From Omphalotus guepiniiformis (lineage: Eukaryota > Basidiomycota > Agaricomycetes > Agaricales > Omphalotaceae), in assembly GCA_028554645.1 (NCBI GenBank), contig JAQOOI010000076.1, positions 1,674,001 to 1,738,000 on the forward strand: DNA of 64,000 nt, read 5' to 3'. The position numbers and the translations under genes were made by a program. The notes below the pieces were generated by a model. The model did not search any database. It was not told where the DNA came from and saw only the letters and a program-made list of their open reading frames with translations. Below are positions 45,531 to 58,451 of this stretch, one piece after another; the first letter of the stretch is position 1, and each line of letters opens with the position of its first letter.

Positions 45531-46478
45531 ACCAATAACTACTGCAGCAGATGTCTAGGGTATTGATACACTATCTTGTATGCGAGAGAAGATATTTTGA
45601 TATTTTTCAATCCGCTCATTGAGGTGTGATACACATTATATTCGTGTCCACATAGGGAGAAAAAACACAAGAATACGATACACACAAAACAATGAAACAA
45701 TGCAAATACTATGAATCCCAATGACATCGAGATCAAAGAACAAAAAAAAAGGCTCGACGTCCGGTGCAAAGGCGTTGGGAAAGATCGAGGATAGAGACAT
45801 GATTGTGAGAGATGGAGATGAATGGATATATGAGGGTGCAAACCAATATTAATATATAACCCGTACAAACCGAAGGAGGTTGAGGAAAATGGAGGTGAGA
45901 GGAAGAAAGAGGGTGCATAGCTGCGTAGGTTGGGAAGGCATATGGGAGCTTGACTAGGCTCAAAGAATACAAGGTTTGTGCACATTAGATGATGTATATG
46001 TACTGCGAATGGTGGGTTGATGTTTGATTGACATGGGAAAATCGAGCAAGGTTGTAATTCGTGGGCAAGGGCATAACAATAGGGGAAAAAGGCAGATACG
46101 TTTGTCAAGAACCATACGCAGCGATACTGGGTCATTTTGGAGTAGGCTGGGGGATGGGCTGGAAGGAGGACGGTGCTTGTGCTGAATGAAATGTAATGGG
46201 TTGTGCCGGCCGAAACAGAGTGACTGCAAATTGTATAGTGTAAATGACAAAGAATGATGAACGTTGTGAAACGACATGAATTGCGGAGCGTGATGTGCGG
46301 TCTACATGTAAATGGAAGCATGAATCAAAGATCAGTCGAAAACGAAACGAGCAATCCGAGTCTCGATGAGAACGAGCGCATCCGAAAAGAAGGGAATAGT
46401 CAAGTGAACGTGCACGAGAGCGAGCGACTCGAAAAATCCAGCATCGAGGCTCGGGCAATAGCGAAAGCTATCCACACA
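45531..46478. other. Convergent intergenic region with a long antisense frame
   Basis: 3' flanks of the NLR and Cdh1 genes. A minus-strand frame with ATG runs 46321-45539 (260 codons) but is rich in His, Ser, Phe and Cys like a translated CT-rich 3' UTR. I do not call it a gene. Confidence 0.45.
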
Positions 46479-48385
46479 TTACCGTATAAGCTTTGCATAA
46501 TCCAACTGACTATCCCTCTCCCTCTCCGTAGACTCTTTCTTCGGGAAAGCATTCCAGAACCTCAACGTCTCGTCACCTGCACCTGTGACAATGGTCTCCC
46601 CATCAGGGCTCATGGCAAGATATAACACACGATTCGTGTGCCCCGTCAATGAAGCGACCATGTTCAAGGTAGGATACTTCCAGATACAGATCTGGTTTTG
46701 CGCAGTAGTGGACGAAAAACCGTGGGTCGAGACGAGTTCATGCGAAGTGAGAGACCAGATGAGGTTGCACACCTTTAGGATGTGTTAGAAGCATTCTCGA
46801 CACTCAAATCAGAATTAGGAGAAAGACTCACCTGACTACCTGTGTCTAGCTCATTGAGCATCGTACCAGTGCCCGTGTTCCAGAAACGAATGTGCTTGTC
46901 TTGTGTACCTCCCCCAGTAGCAAGCACCCCACTCACGTGCGGATCCCATGCAAGAGCCTTGACAGCCGCAGTATGCTCATGGAACTTCCACAGGGGTACA
47001 TCTCCTGGCCCAGCTCCTTCCTCTCCTGTTCCACTACCAGATCCTAGTGGCCGTCCGGCATTAGGCCCTGCGGCAGCCCGTTTTGACCCACGAAGGTCCC
47101 ATATGCACACTTTGTTGTCATTCCCCCCGCTAGCGAGATTCGCTGAGCTTGGACCACCATCTCCACTCCATTTGAGGCCACAGACCTCCTGTTTATGGCC
47201 TTGACAGCGCTTGAATGGCCGAAGGTCAGAGTCTCGAACGTCACGGTGGTGAACGTAACGGTCTCGAGAGCCGGAGGATATGATATGGGAATTCCATGCC
47301 AGCGCCCCTATACGTTGTCCGTGAGCTTGAGGGTACGTACGCAGGAGTTGTAGGGTGCCGGCATCGTAGACATGTAGACGACCCGACAATGTGCCAACAG
47401 CAAGTGTGGAACCCTAATCGCCACCAATATAGTCAGCAAACTTACAACTGGATAGGAGGACAAGGTCGAGAACTCACCTTCTGAACCCATGAAACCGAGC
47501 TAATGGTATCTCTCTGCTCCGCAAGGTCGCAAAGTTTGGAAACAGCGGCATTATGAGCCGTCCAGAGGTACACACATGAGCCGAGACCAACGCCTAGGAC
47601 ATTCGTACTTGACCAATCGACAAGGTTGAGGTAGAAATCTTCCGCGAGTTCAGGAGCGTCCAGGACACGGTAAGGCGTCTTGCACACGCTCCGTAGCTGC
47701 CGACGAGGACTTTCCAGTAATTGCTGGCTTTGTGCACGCACTGGGCTCATGGAGTAAGCCTCGTCAGTTGGAGTGTCGAGGCGGCGAGAAGGAGTGCCAG
47801 GATTCGAGCGAGAAGGAGAACTGTACGCAAACAGGCGGCGGCGGGTCGGAGTAGAGGGCGGTACAGCAGAAGTCGAAGCAATAGGTGGAGGGCGAGTCGG
47901 AGATGAAGGCCTCTGCGGAGATGGCGGAGTGACTTCGGTATGTAGGATAGAGGTAAACAGAGCATTTGCTTGTTCTTTACGAGCCCAACAAAAAATCAGC
48001 CGCGGTCAATTCGGAGTAACAAAACGAAAATACCTTTGAGCGCGTCAGACTCCGAGGGAATAATTCTGGACTTTTTAGAGGGTGTAGAGGGCCCGCCTTG
48101 TTCCAAGAGATGATAAGACGTCCTCATATCTCCCCCGTCCCTTGATGGGACAAACCTGTCTCCATAATCTCGAGAAATGCGTGGTGGATCAACTGGTGAG
48201 TTCGGCCCGCCGCTGCTGTCGCTCGTATTAGGCCGCGAATCCAACGAAGGTGTAGACGAGGACGACCCAGAGACACCAAAGATAGGATTTATCCTAGGCC
48301 GGTTCCTTCTAGGTGTTTCCTCGTCTGTTTCCTGGTGCGAAGCGCGCAGACGCTTGCCAAAAGGCGAGTTTTTCAGCCCAGACAT
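46479..48385 (-). CDS. CDH1: APC/C activator Cdh1 (fizzy-related, Ste9/Srw1 type)
   Basis: A multi-exon gene. The true start is ATG 48385 (MSGLKNSPFGKR); the longer open frame above it begins with TTG. The N-terminus carries the C-box GDRFVPSR that binds the anaphase-promoting complex, followed by Ser/Pro-rich sequence with many potential CDK sites (PPSPQRPSSP, SPSRSNPGTPSRR). The WD40 propeller begins at YRVLDAPELAEDFYLNLVDW and includes VYLWTAHN, IGALAWNSHIISSGSRD, CGLKWSGD, NKVCIWDL and MSPDGETIVTGAGDETLRFW. It ends with the IR tail (KLIR-stop) that also docks on the APC/C. Having both C-box and IR, and no Cdc20-type start, favours Cdh1. It drives destruction of cyclins and Cdc20 in late mitosis and G1. 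Confidence 0.95.
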
Positions 48386-49699
48386 TGAGAGCTGCGATTC
48401 AGAAGAACTTGAAGTTGTTGTAAATGTCCTTGAGAGATTATTTGTGAGATTCAAGGGAGAAAATCGTTTTCTAGCAGCGATTGTTGTGGAAAAATAGCGA
48501 TTAGCAGTAGGCCAGCATTGGGGTTGTTGGGAGAAGGCGCGTCTTTATTTGGCTATGCCTTCGCTCCGTTATTTGGTTGCGCTTTCCGTTTTTGGTAATC
48601 TTGGTCCAAGTCACGGTTAAATCACGCTCACCAACCTGACTCCTCTTCGCAGAAACCCAATGGCAAGGGCTATGTAGAACAAAGGAACGGGAAACGGCTA
48701 CAAGTTCACAATTGTACTATTTAACCCTCAGCCAAGTTTTTTCCCATTCAACATTCATACAACAATTGGCAAATCGATCCAGGAACCCCGTATACTGAAT
48801 ATTGAAAACTTAGGTTGTGCAGGGGTGTCCAGGAAGCTAGGAGATCTCCATGAAGACGAGCAATGGATGATGAGAAATATTAATCTCGCCATATGTCTCA
48901 TCTGATGCACATACAAATTACAATGGTCGTCGTTGAGATGCCCAAGGAGATTTTCGGAGATTTTTGACTTGTAATTATATTCATTTTTGCGAACCTGCAT
49001 GATGCTAAACAACGTTGATGTTGCATATACTCAGGTCTCAGGCTGTCTCAGGGCTAGGCCATCTATGATATGCTCCACGGGATGAACTTTGTACAAAAAT
49101 AACGAGAAGTGAGTTTTTACTGGTCAGGACAGGACTGGTCAGGTTCAAAACCTGCATGCGCAGCCTACACCACACGGTCGGGGCCGAGTGCGAGAAAACC
49201 TGTCGCGGTCGATACAAGGTCGAAAGTGAACCACCTAGAAGACCCAGGACAAGTTGAAATTATGATAGTCAAGTTCATTAAGATGTAGCTGCATCATCAT
49301 GGACGCCGAAGCCAAGCCACACCTTAAAGCATTGCGGTCGTCGCCGGTCGACTTCACTACCCGCGCAGTCACTTTCCATTAAATCTTTCCCAGAGTGGTG
49401 ACTTACGTCGTTAACTTCCGATAAGCATTGGCAATTCCATGCAGATCGCGGAATAGTATATTGCTTTAGCGGGATCGATCTTGGTGGATTATCGGACGCT
49501 GAAGGGCAGTTCAATAGGGGCACGATAGCATTATTGGCGAGAGGTCATTATCAATTATGCTGAGCAGTGCATCAGCTGAGTAGGGAGAAATGGACGCTTC
49601 TTGAATGCATACCGAACAAATACGCTACTACAAATCCAAAACAGATACAAGAAATCGAGTGATAACATGAGCATACGGAAATGATTGTCAGTCAAGCAA
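48386..49699. other. Intergenic region upstream of Cdh1
   Basis: About 1.3 kb without a supported gene. Frames at 48755-49012 and 49278-49523 have no recognisable content. A short AGGTTCAAAACCTGCATGCGCAGC string near 49140 resembles a T-arm only superficially. Confidence 0.45.
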
Positions 49700-51416
49700 T
49701 CAATAATACCCCTCCTCTTCCTCTTCTTCCTCCTCATCACCACCGTCCACGTCTTGCAACACAACCCTCAAAGTCGCATTAGCATACAATCCCACCTGAC
49801 CAACCGTGCTATTAATATCACACTTAAAGAGCTCTTCAAAGTTCTCTCCGTCGCGCTCTATAGCCTCTATCAACAGCAAACTCGCGCTACAAGAAACGAA
49901 ATACCCGGCCGCAATGAGATAAGGCTCACAAGACAGAAAGGAAGTATTAACTCACGATGCAGAGTCTATCCCGAACGTCTGGCAGGCCTTCGTCAAAACC
50001 TTTCGCACCGCATGCCTTGAACGCGTCATGAACTCTGCCCTATGGGCCGGTTCCGGACCTTCGATGTAGACTTTGAACCTTACATCAGGCACTTCGTCGT
50101 CCCCAGCATTAGTGGTGTCTTGGGTCGAAGCAATTTCTTCGCTGCTACCAGCGATCGGTTCTATGTGTACAAGTCAGACTGCATCATTCGAGTGTAAGAG
50201 CACAGAGGGAAAGACCAACCCTCGACACCAGCAGTCTTGCTAGGAACTTTTTTAGAGGCTTGAGCGGTAGATGTGCTGGATGCAGCTCTTTGAACCTTCT
50301 CCTTCTTCACTTTAACACTCTCAGAATCATATTCTGGGGCTTTCGAGGTGCTTTGCAATACCTTCGGAGGGTAGGAATTATGGGCTACATGCATTGCTTC
50401 ATTAGACAAACGCATTACACGGTCAACAATGACCACACTTACATTCTGCAAGGTTCTTACTAGTCTGTACGGGCGATACGACGTGTTCCCATTCACTAGA
50501 CTGGGTTTTCGAATGACCATTTTCGGTGTCAGCTTTTGAACTCGGATTGCCTGCCTTATCAGCTGTGGCGTCGTCTTCTCTGTCAGTCTCAACATAGTCG
50601 CGTCTATTTTTTGCGGGTGACGCGTATTCCACAGGTATATCGTCGTCAAATAGATTATGCGGGTCTTGAGGAGCAGTCGTGGAGCGAGCAACCCCAGCAG
50701 CGGAAGCACATTTCATGGGGACACGACGACGTTTGGGGGGAGTCTCCGGTGATTCGTCGACGTCCGGCGCCAATGCTTTAGGTACAGGTTTGATGTCTCG
50801 TTTCTTTTCGGAGGAGACTCTTGGTTTAGCTGGGGATTTCGAAGTCTTTGAGGTACTAGCTGTTTGGTCCTTCTCTTTGCCCTTGTCCTTCCGCTTGCTA
50901 CTATAGTTCTCGGTTTTTGCAGCGGTATCATTCCCAGCATCTGTGTCATGCAGTAATCAACACCGATCTAAAAGTACATATCGAGTTCTACGCATCAATC
51001 AAAGGAGTTGCCTCTGCCGCTTCTGCCTCTGCTCGTGCAAGCCCACCCACTTGTGCAGGCACACTGTTCGTCATCACTTCAATTTCATCCAAATAGCGCA
51101 TCATTGCAGGATAAGCGCTTTCGTCTAATTCAATACTGTTTCCTTTGCATACAACGAGTGTTTTGACTTCAAACGTAGGAATAGCATCTGCACCCAAGTC
51201 GAATTTACGCTTCACGACACGAACCATGTCCTGTAAAGTGATATCTCAGTATTTGGTCAGATTGAATGAGACAAGTCAAAGGCATACATCATATGTTTTA
51301 GGCCTAGGTAAAAATTTTCTTTTCTCGCCATGTTTGAATATGAAGACAGGTACGTCAGGTACGTCAGGCGCGGGAGTCGGACTTGTAGTGGTGGATATAT
51401 TTGAAACGAGATGCAT
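49700..51416 (-). CDS. Conserved hypothetical protein with ubiquitin-like-fold ends
   Basis: A multi-exon gene from ATG 51416 to TGA 49700-49702. The N-terminal exons read VPVFIFKHGEKRKFLPRP, then after an intron MVRVVKRKFDLGADAIPTF and FEVKTLVVCKGNSIELDE. Their strand-helix-strand order suggests a beta-grasp domain. The middle is disordered and highly charged, with likely nuclear signals (SSKRKDKGKEKDQ, PPKRRRVPMK). The C-terminus, VRFKVYIEGPEPAHRAEF, HAVRKVLTKACQTFGID, LLLIEAIERDGENFEELFK and TLRVVLQDVDGG, again looks like a ubiquitin-like fold. It ends in a poly-Glu tail with GYY. No family name could be assigned. Confidence 0.6.
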
Positions 51417-53039
51417 ATTAATACAATGAAGAGCAAGTATTTGAGGCCTTCGTTATTTTTTAGTGAATTACGATGAGAAATGGGAGCAGCGTATATCTGA
51501 TGAGACGAAGAGCCTCGAAGTTCGAGTTGAAGTTAAACTTCAGAGCTTTAGCCATATCAGCACGTGACGTTCATGCAATTAAGCGCGTACAACACGCGTC
51601 GAAGAGTTCCACCGTTTGCAACCATAAGCTCATTTCACTTTACTAAGGATAATACTTATGGTGACGGGAATCATGGACGGCGCATCGTTGTACAGCTATG
51701 AAGAAAACTTGAATTCTCTGAAGCCTAATTTATATCATTAATCTTCCATCGAAAACTATTCTCGCCCCATTTCTGCATTTTATCGTTTGTTCTCGAATAG
51801 ATGATCCCTTCATTTTACGATTGGTTTACGAGGTGTGTCGTCTTCCTTTGTCACGACATTCATATGTTCAAGCTGACCTCGTTTATAGGCTCATTCCGCC
51901 CCTAACGTTATTCGATGCTTCAAAATTGTGGCTTCGAAGGACCAGCGGTAGTCACATGGTATGGTTAGGCTTTCGAATTGATACTGACCTTCGAAACAAG
52001 TTTTCATGTTCTGACTATGCAACATTCGAATTTCCGCAGCGTCGGTTTCCGGTGTTCGCTGGTTTCTAGCTTATGTTGTATCGTTGATGTTCAAATATAT
52101 TCTGATCCTCAACGGACACCCTTCAACCATGTTCGCCGATGGTATGTCGTCATGCCATTCCAGTTCTTGATATTTATGCTGTAGAAAGTGAATGCGAATT
52201 TGGTTCCCATACACACGACCTATCATTATGGACACCGTGACTTTTGAGACGATTCCAGGTCCGGGCCAGCTTTTCACTGTCACTTCTTAAACTCATGGGG
52301 ATCCTGAGAACGGCGACTAGCATCAACTCAGGTCCAACATGAACTGAAGCTACCTGTCCTCTCTTGACAACATCTCGTTAACCTCTATCTTGCACGAGTT
52401 GCTCCTCAGGGTCATCTTCTCCAGGAGACGTTGCGTGGGCGTCGTGTGGGCGTCGCAGAAGCCCAGGGACCAGGTCTAAGGTACCTGGTAGTGCTCAAGC
52501 CTTTGAGCTCGAAGCTTGAGGCATTGAAGACTCCCCAGAAGCGAGGTATATCTCGTTCAATTAGTCACTACGACCTTGAAGACGACGGACTTGAAGAATT
52601 AAAGTAATTGAAGGGCGAAAGCGACATTCTGCCGAAAAAAACCGAATTCTCGAATCTTCGGCCGAAGGCTCAAAATGGAAGTGGGGTTATTTCGCCGCCG
52701 GTCCCGACGTCACCGTGGGTCAGGACGTGGGTCGACTCGGAGCTTGCTCTGCAACTCTTCTCTTGACTTTCTCTCTTGACTAGCTTGACTGGTGAGCTGG
52801 ACATCGAGAAATTCGTGCTTGCTATCACGGAGGACAAGATCCTGCTAGCGAGTGCATTGCAGACCAGGGAGTACTAGGCGCGTCAATGATTCGGAATCGT
52901 ATGCTGACCTTAACTCATGAATTCATCTTTCAGGTCAAAAAAGAGCATATCTATCGAACTCGATGTGAGTGCAACATGAAAATCGGCGTACAAAGATATT
53001 TCTGACATCTGTGAAGTGAAAACTATTGCATTAATCACG
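51417..53039. other. Divergent intergenic region with one possible small exon
   Basis: About 1.6 kb between divergent genes. A minus-strand frame at 52283-52071 has an alternating beta-strand pattern (VSKVTVSIMIGRVYG, GCPLRIRIYLNI) and might be an exon of a small gene, but it starts with GTG and no partner exon was found. GCGTGGGCGTC-like repeats lie near 52433-52455. Confidence 0.35.
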
Positions 53040-56000
53040 ATGGCCTTTCCAAAACTGCGACAATTCTATACCCTTACCTTAGGATTCCTTACTCCACCAG
53101 TGACAACTCTTCTCATCCTCATTTACTTCGCCATCTCTCTATCCGTCCTTATTACCGACCAACTTCCTCCAGTACCAACTCAACACGTGCTATCGACGCG
53201 GTACGGGGGATTGAACGTTACAGAAGCATGGCAGGATCTCCGCATAATCGCAGCACGTCCGCATCCATACAATTCACACGCGAATGATGTGGTTAGGGCG
53301 TATTTGTTGAAGAGGGTGAAGGATATACGAGAGCAGGTGTTGGAAGCGAGAAAAGAGATTCCGGCGATGGCTCAGACGCGTCATGAGCCGGCAAGGCAAG
53401 CTCAAATATCGTTCGGAGCGACCTTGGATCCCGAGCTGAACAGCGACATCATTATCGAGGACGACCTCATCTCAAATGGTACATGGTCAAACACGGGTGC
53501 CTCTTTTGCTGCATATTTTGAAGGAAACAACATCCTTGTCAAAATCCGCGGTACATCCTCCGCCGGCTCATCGTCTCCTTCCCCAGCAGTCCTCTTCTCA
53601 GCTCATTTCGATTCCGTCTCGACCTCTTCAGGTGCAACAGACGATGGAATGGGTGTAGTCACGCTTCTCCAGCTCATCCGATACTTCGGCGCGCACCCTC
53701 CAACCAGGACTGTGATATTCAATATCAATAACGGAGAAGAAGATGGGTTACACGGAGCACATGCCTTCCTTGAGCATCCGTGGGTGAAAGGCTCGTCGAC
53801 CGAAGACCCAAATATCGAGCGGATCGGGATGTTCGTCAATTTGGAAGGAGCATCGGAAGGCGGACGACCACTGATGTTTCGCGCTACGAGTATCGACGCG
53901 CTTCGAGGTTGGAAAAGAGGTCTAAAGGCTCATCCGCACGCGAATGTTATATCTGGGGAAGCATTCGAAAGGGGCGTTGTGAGGTCCTCGACGGATTATT
54001 CGGTCTATACGAGCGCGTTTGCTGCTGCGCGTGTACAACAGCAGGTAGGAGGTAGCAAGGTCGGGTTTGGTCCGATGCAGGGGCTCGATTTGTCGTTCTA
54101 TCGGGGAAGGGCGTTTTATCATACCAAGTTTGATAGGGTTGCGTATACGAAGGGAGGGGAGAGGGCGTTGTGGGCGATGATGGAGAATGCTTGGGGGGCT
54201 GGGGTCGGTCTGGCGTTTGAATCTGGTGTTGATGATGGGAAGCCTGCTATGAACGGAAAGGGCGCGGTATATTTCGATTGTAAGTCGTTCTTCTTTCTCG
54301 CGAATAAGGAGGGTTCTGATAAGATGCACATGACAGTGTTTAACAACGCACTGGTCCTTTTCCCTCTAACGTACCTCCTCACGTTTAACATCGTTGCGCT
54401 TGTCGTTGGGCCAATCACACTCATCTTGCTGGGAGTCTTCGAGAGCGCGTTGGAGCGATCGAGGCGAGCGAAAGGGGTGAAACCAACATATCAGCCTGTT
54501 ATTGGAGTTGGTGAGGGTGCAGAGACGGAGGAAGGAGTGGGATTGGACAGTGAAGGTGGAGCTGCGACGGAGATAGCGGATAGTGAAGGCAGTAGCCAAC
54601 GAGGACAAGCTCGGAATGAGGCTGTAGGGGGCTTAATAATCTCGAGGGTGAGAACGGCGCGAAGCAACGCTCGTATATGGGCTGTATTAGGGGCAGTTTG
54701 GAGGCATGCCAAGTTTTGGGTTGCCCTGGTTGTTGTGGTGGCTGCACAAGTAGGGTTGGTTGCTGGATTTGTGAAGTTGAATCCTTTTGTAAGGGCTACG
54801 CATTCTCTCGCTTTTTGTCAATTTGACTGACGTATACCTTCAGGTCGTGTATTCCTATCCCTGGATCTCACTCATATCGTCATCTACTCTCTCTTTACTG
54901 TTTCTAACGCTTGTCTTGGCACCATCTCTTTCAACCCCTTCCGCATCTGTTTCTCCTTCGCCCATATCTGCATGGACGCAATTCCGTACGGTACAAACGC
55001 ACATGTACATATTCACGTGGATACTCATTGTCCTTTCCACGATCGGTATTACAAAATTAGACATGGGTGGCGGGACGTATTTCGTGAGTCTGTGGAACGG
55101 TGTTGTATGGGTTGGATGTGTCGTCTGTGCAATAGCAGGTTGTGTAGATGTCGGAAATGATGTTGATGGTGGAAAAGGCAAGGAGGAGCCGAACGCTGGT
55201 CTAGGAAGTGAAGGTGGCGAGTTTGCTGAGGGCGAGGAGCAACAGGATGAGGAGGATACGAATGAACGTACGCCACTTATTAGCAAGAGCAAGAACAAAC
55301 ACGCGCGACCTTCTAATTCTTCTGCCGTCCCTACACCGTCGTCATCTCTTGACAATCCCAACCCCCATCTTCTCTGGATCCTACTCCTGCTCATCTTGAT
55401 TCCCCTTCCACTGATTCTAACAAGTCACATATTCCTCGTGCTTCTTGCAGCAACATCGCAGACACTAGCAGACGGTTCTCCGGCGATGCTGCCTTATGCC
55501 GCTACAGCCTTGCTTTCATCGCTTTGTGTGTTGCCCCTTGCACCGTTTATCGCTGCGAAAAGGGTAAGGGGATGGGTGACTGCTATTGCTGTGGCGTTGG
55601 GGGTGGTGTGTACTGCGTTGGCTTGGGTTCCATGGGCAGGAGTGAGCGCGTGGAGTGAAAACGTAGGGGATGAACAGTGGAATGGAGGATTGTTCCCGTT
55701 TAGGGAGGATGCACCGTTGAAAGTGTTCTTCCAGCAGAGAGTAGAAGTTCACGCGGCTGGAACGGGTTCTTTGGTGGATTCCGAAGCGCATTTCAACGCA
55801 AGCTCGAGTTCGCACTCGGCGGGTGAACTCAAGGTGATTTCGACGCTGACTGGTGCCTCGCCGTTCCTTGAGGATATGATTCTGCCGAAACTTCCTTCGT
55901 ATTTGGATGCTGTGGCGAATAGTGATGTGGAGTGTGAGGATATGGGTGTTGGGGAGGTGAAGAATGGGTTAAAGAGGTGTGCGTGGGTTGTTGATAAGAG

Positions 56001-56748
56001 GGGGTTGGTACCTGTCGCTGGTACTGCGAAGGAAGGTCTGTTGAACGAAGAGAATGTGAATGAGAAAAGCAGATGGGATTGGACGTCGTTGGCGTTGAGT
56101 AGTGTTTGGTTCACTGCGCGCGCTGTTGGTGTCACGTTTAATCGGTCGTCGGTGTTGATGCCAACGACGATGTTCGATGGTTCGTATGCTGAGCGTTCGG
56201 TTGATGGTGCTCGGTTCGAGGTGCAGGGTAACAATTCGCGGGCGTGTAGGATCTACTTCGACCAGCCTGTGAAGAGGTTCAGGGTCAACACGCCTACTTC
56301 GTCTAGTTCGGAGTCGTCTTGGTCTCTAGAGGGTCAGAGTTTTGGACGAGGCAAGCCAAACGTTGAAGACGATGGGACTGGGTGGACGATGCAAAGGGGG
56401 TACGAATCGGAAACTATGAACGAGCTAAGGCTGTGGAGTCGCGATTGGGGAAAGAAATTTGTGGTTGATGTCGAATGGGCAGAGACTGAATCGGAGAGTT
56501 CTGCTATCGGTACGACGGAGAAGAAAGCCACGAGAACGGGTCGAGTAGCGTGCGAGTGGGTAGAGTATGAGAGCGGGATGGTTGGGATGGGACTCGGGCT
56601 TGGGCTTGGGAACAGTGGTATGACGAATATGAACTTGGGAGGCAAGATACCTGCATATGAAGAAGTTTTGACTTTCTTGCCAAAGTGGGCTGTAGCTAGT
56701 AAACTTACGGATGGGTTGGTTGAAGTTGAGGAGAGGTTTGCATTTTGA
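53040..56748 (+). CDS. PFF1: Vacuolar membrane zinc metalloprotease Pff1 (M28)
   Basis: Two exons (53040-54788, 54844-56748; 55-nt intron, phase 0) give 1217 residues. The open frame starts at GTG 53016, but ATG is at 53040. An N-terminal helix (PPVTTLLILIYFAISLSVL) precedes an M28 peptidase domain with the full zinc set: SAHFDS (His about 189), ATDDGMG (Asp about 201), NGEEDGLHG (catalytic Glu and ligand about 232-233), NLEGASEGG (Glu about 267) and YHTKFD (His about 361). Several further membrane helices follow in both exons. Pff1-type proteins sit in the vacuole membrane with the peptidase in the lumen. A long acidic cytosolic loop (about 54490-54640 and 55150-55300) is typical of low-conservation linkers. 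The protein is somewhat longer than the yeast homologue. Confidence 0.93.
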
Positions 56749-56984
56749 GGGTGGTACTGTGATGTTCTATTTTCTTGCTCAATGTTTGGGGTCTGATCTT
56801 CACTGTGTATCAGTACTGCTTGTATAATACGGAGGTAAATTATCGGTGCTAAGGAGTTGTTTCTATCTAATGCATTTGAGAGGTAATTTCTAGCAAAGCA
56901 TTGAACGTGATGGCTGATGCTATGTCGTATACCACCCAAGTATGCATTTTTGCCCCTTCACGCCCACAATCTCGTATAATTATC

Positions 56985-57458
56985 CTACGCCACACAAGCT
57001 CCACAATACTTGGACACAGCAACATTTGGGAACTTATCCCTCCTAGCAAACGCCCGATTTCCATTCACGAATTCCCTAAACTCCTCACTCAACTCATCAA
57101 TACTGCTCACATCAATCACCCCAAGCTCATTCAACCTCGCAACCAGACTCATTGCCCACGGAAAGCATTCGCCAAACTCCCCATTATCAGGGACAGGCAT
57201 CGCTTCCGCGGTTTTACGCAGCGTATCTGTCTCTATTGGTCCTCCTATCTTCAGAAGGCTTGTAAGAAACATGTCGCCTTCGATTTTTTGGGTTCTGATT
57301 TGGCACTGCCAGTTTGGGGAAATGTTTCGGTCGATGCGGATGTGAACGAGAGTTCCTTCGGAAGTGCTGGTAGGGATTAGTAGACCGACGTGGGGTGCAC
57401 GAGTCTGGGCAAATCCAGCGAGATATAGGGATCCGATGATAAATGCTTCATGGGACAT
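56985..57458 (-). CDS. Small conserved hypothetical protein
   Basis: A single-exon 157-residue protein with ATG at 57458 and stop TAG at 56985. The N-terminal part has strand-like sequence around THV-like and HIRIDR motifs (APHVGLLIP, GTLVHIRIDRNISPNWQ), then QKIEGDMFLTSLLKIG. A helical C-terminus (CFPWAMSLVARLNELG, ELSEEFREFVNGN) ends with KYCGACVA. This combination recurs in small fungal proteins of unknown function. No signal peptide or membrane helix is seen. It is convergent with Pff1. Confidence 0.65.
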   Translation of the reverse strand: MSHEAFIIGSLYLAGFAQTRAPHVGLLIPTSTSEGTLVHIRIDRNISPNWQCQIRTQKIEGDMFLTSLLKIGGPIETDTLRKTAEAMPVPDNGEFGECFPWAMSLVARLNELGVIDVSSIDELSEEFREFVNGNRAFARRDKFPNVAVSKYCGACVA

Positions 57459-58451
57459 CGTGGTGCTGATAGAAATGTTCGTGAACAGTACTAGTGAATG
57501 TTGGTGAAGAAGTCAGTTGAGTAGCACGTGAGCGCGCCACACTTCTTCCGAACTCCCATCATTCGCGCAGAATTTCGCAACCTTCGGCTTGCTCCTTCTT
57601 AACCACGACCTTTTTCAAGAGGATTAAAGGATATTTCAAATACGCCGCAGGAATGCGTATTAGCACTATGATGGGCGGTTCTACCACCGCCTCATATCGC
57701 GTCAGGCTCTTGCAGGAAGTCTGTTGTGGTAAGTTTCGAGAATTTCATAAAATTATGTGACGGTCTGACTGGGGAGTTGGCGAGGCTTTACTGTTGCCAG
57801 ATTTGTACCCTGACGCGAGCTCTGCAACATGCCCTCAAGCCTAAGAACTTAAAGTACTGAGGAATTGTACAAATGTATGCACCCTCTGAAGTTTAGGAGT
57901 ATTGGGAGTTCTCAAAGTCTATCTGACATCAGAGTGAACGCACAGTTTGCTGGCTTTCTTCTTGAACGAATCAAATACCTCGCGTGTTCTAGGACACAAG
58001 ACAGGCAATTCTCTGGCTATACTCAAAGTAGCCTTCCCCATGTATTATGGACTCGTTTTTCCACGTTGAGATCATCGACAGGGACGCGAAGGAGCACAGC
58101 GTGCTTATACATAGGTGTACTCGCAACTTGATCGTCGATTCGAGGAACTAGACTTGGTTCGTCCGACGCTAGATACTTTGGTGAATCTGACCAAGAGTTG
58201 GTAGAGCGTCGACGGAGAGCATAGGAGATTGGCTCGTCAAGTGAAGTGGTCGCCGAGTTTAACCACAAGTTTAAGAGATACCTGCTGAGATCCTCCTTTA
58301 ACACAAGGGCTCGCTGAACGCAGTGAATAGGAGAGTTGGAGCCGGAGCAATGGGCAGGAGAATTTAGGTTTCGACTCAGCCAACTGCTATGGCTTTTCTG
58401 GGACGTCAAATCACTTCCATACTATGAATGAACAAGTACCGCGTGCTTGTC
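57459..58451. other. Intergenic region without a visible gene
   Basis: About 1 kb. The frames at 57865-58131 and 58023-58409 are antisense to each other and match nothing known. No repeat or RNA signal was recognised before the tRNA. Confidence 0.45.

Noticed and set aside
49125..49175. tRNA-like AGGTTCAAAACCT string
   Set aside because: No acceptor stem or A box can be paired around it.
54855..55394. 179-codon minus-strand frame
   Set aside because: It is antisense to the second Pff1 exon.
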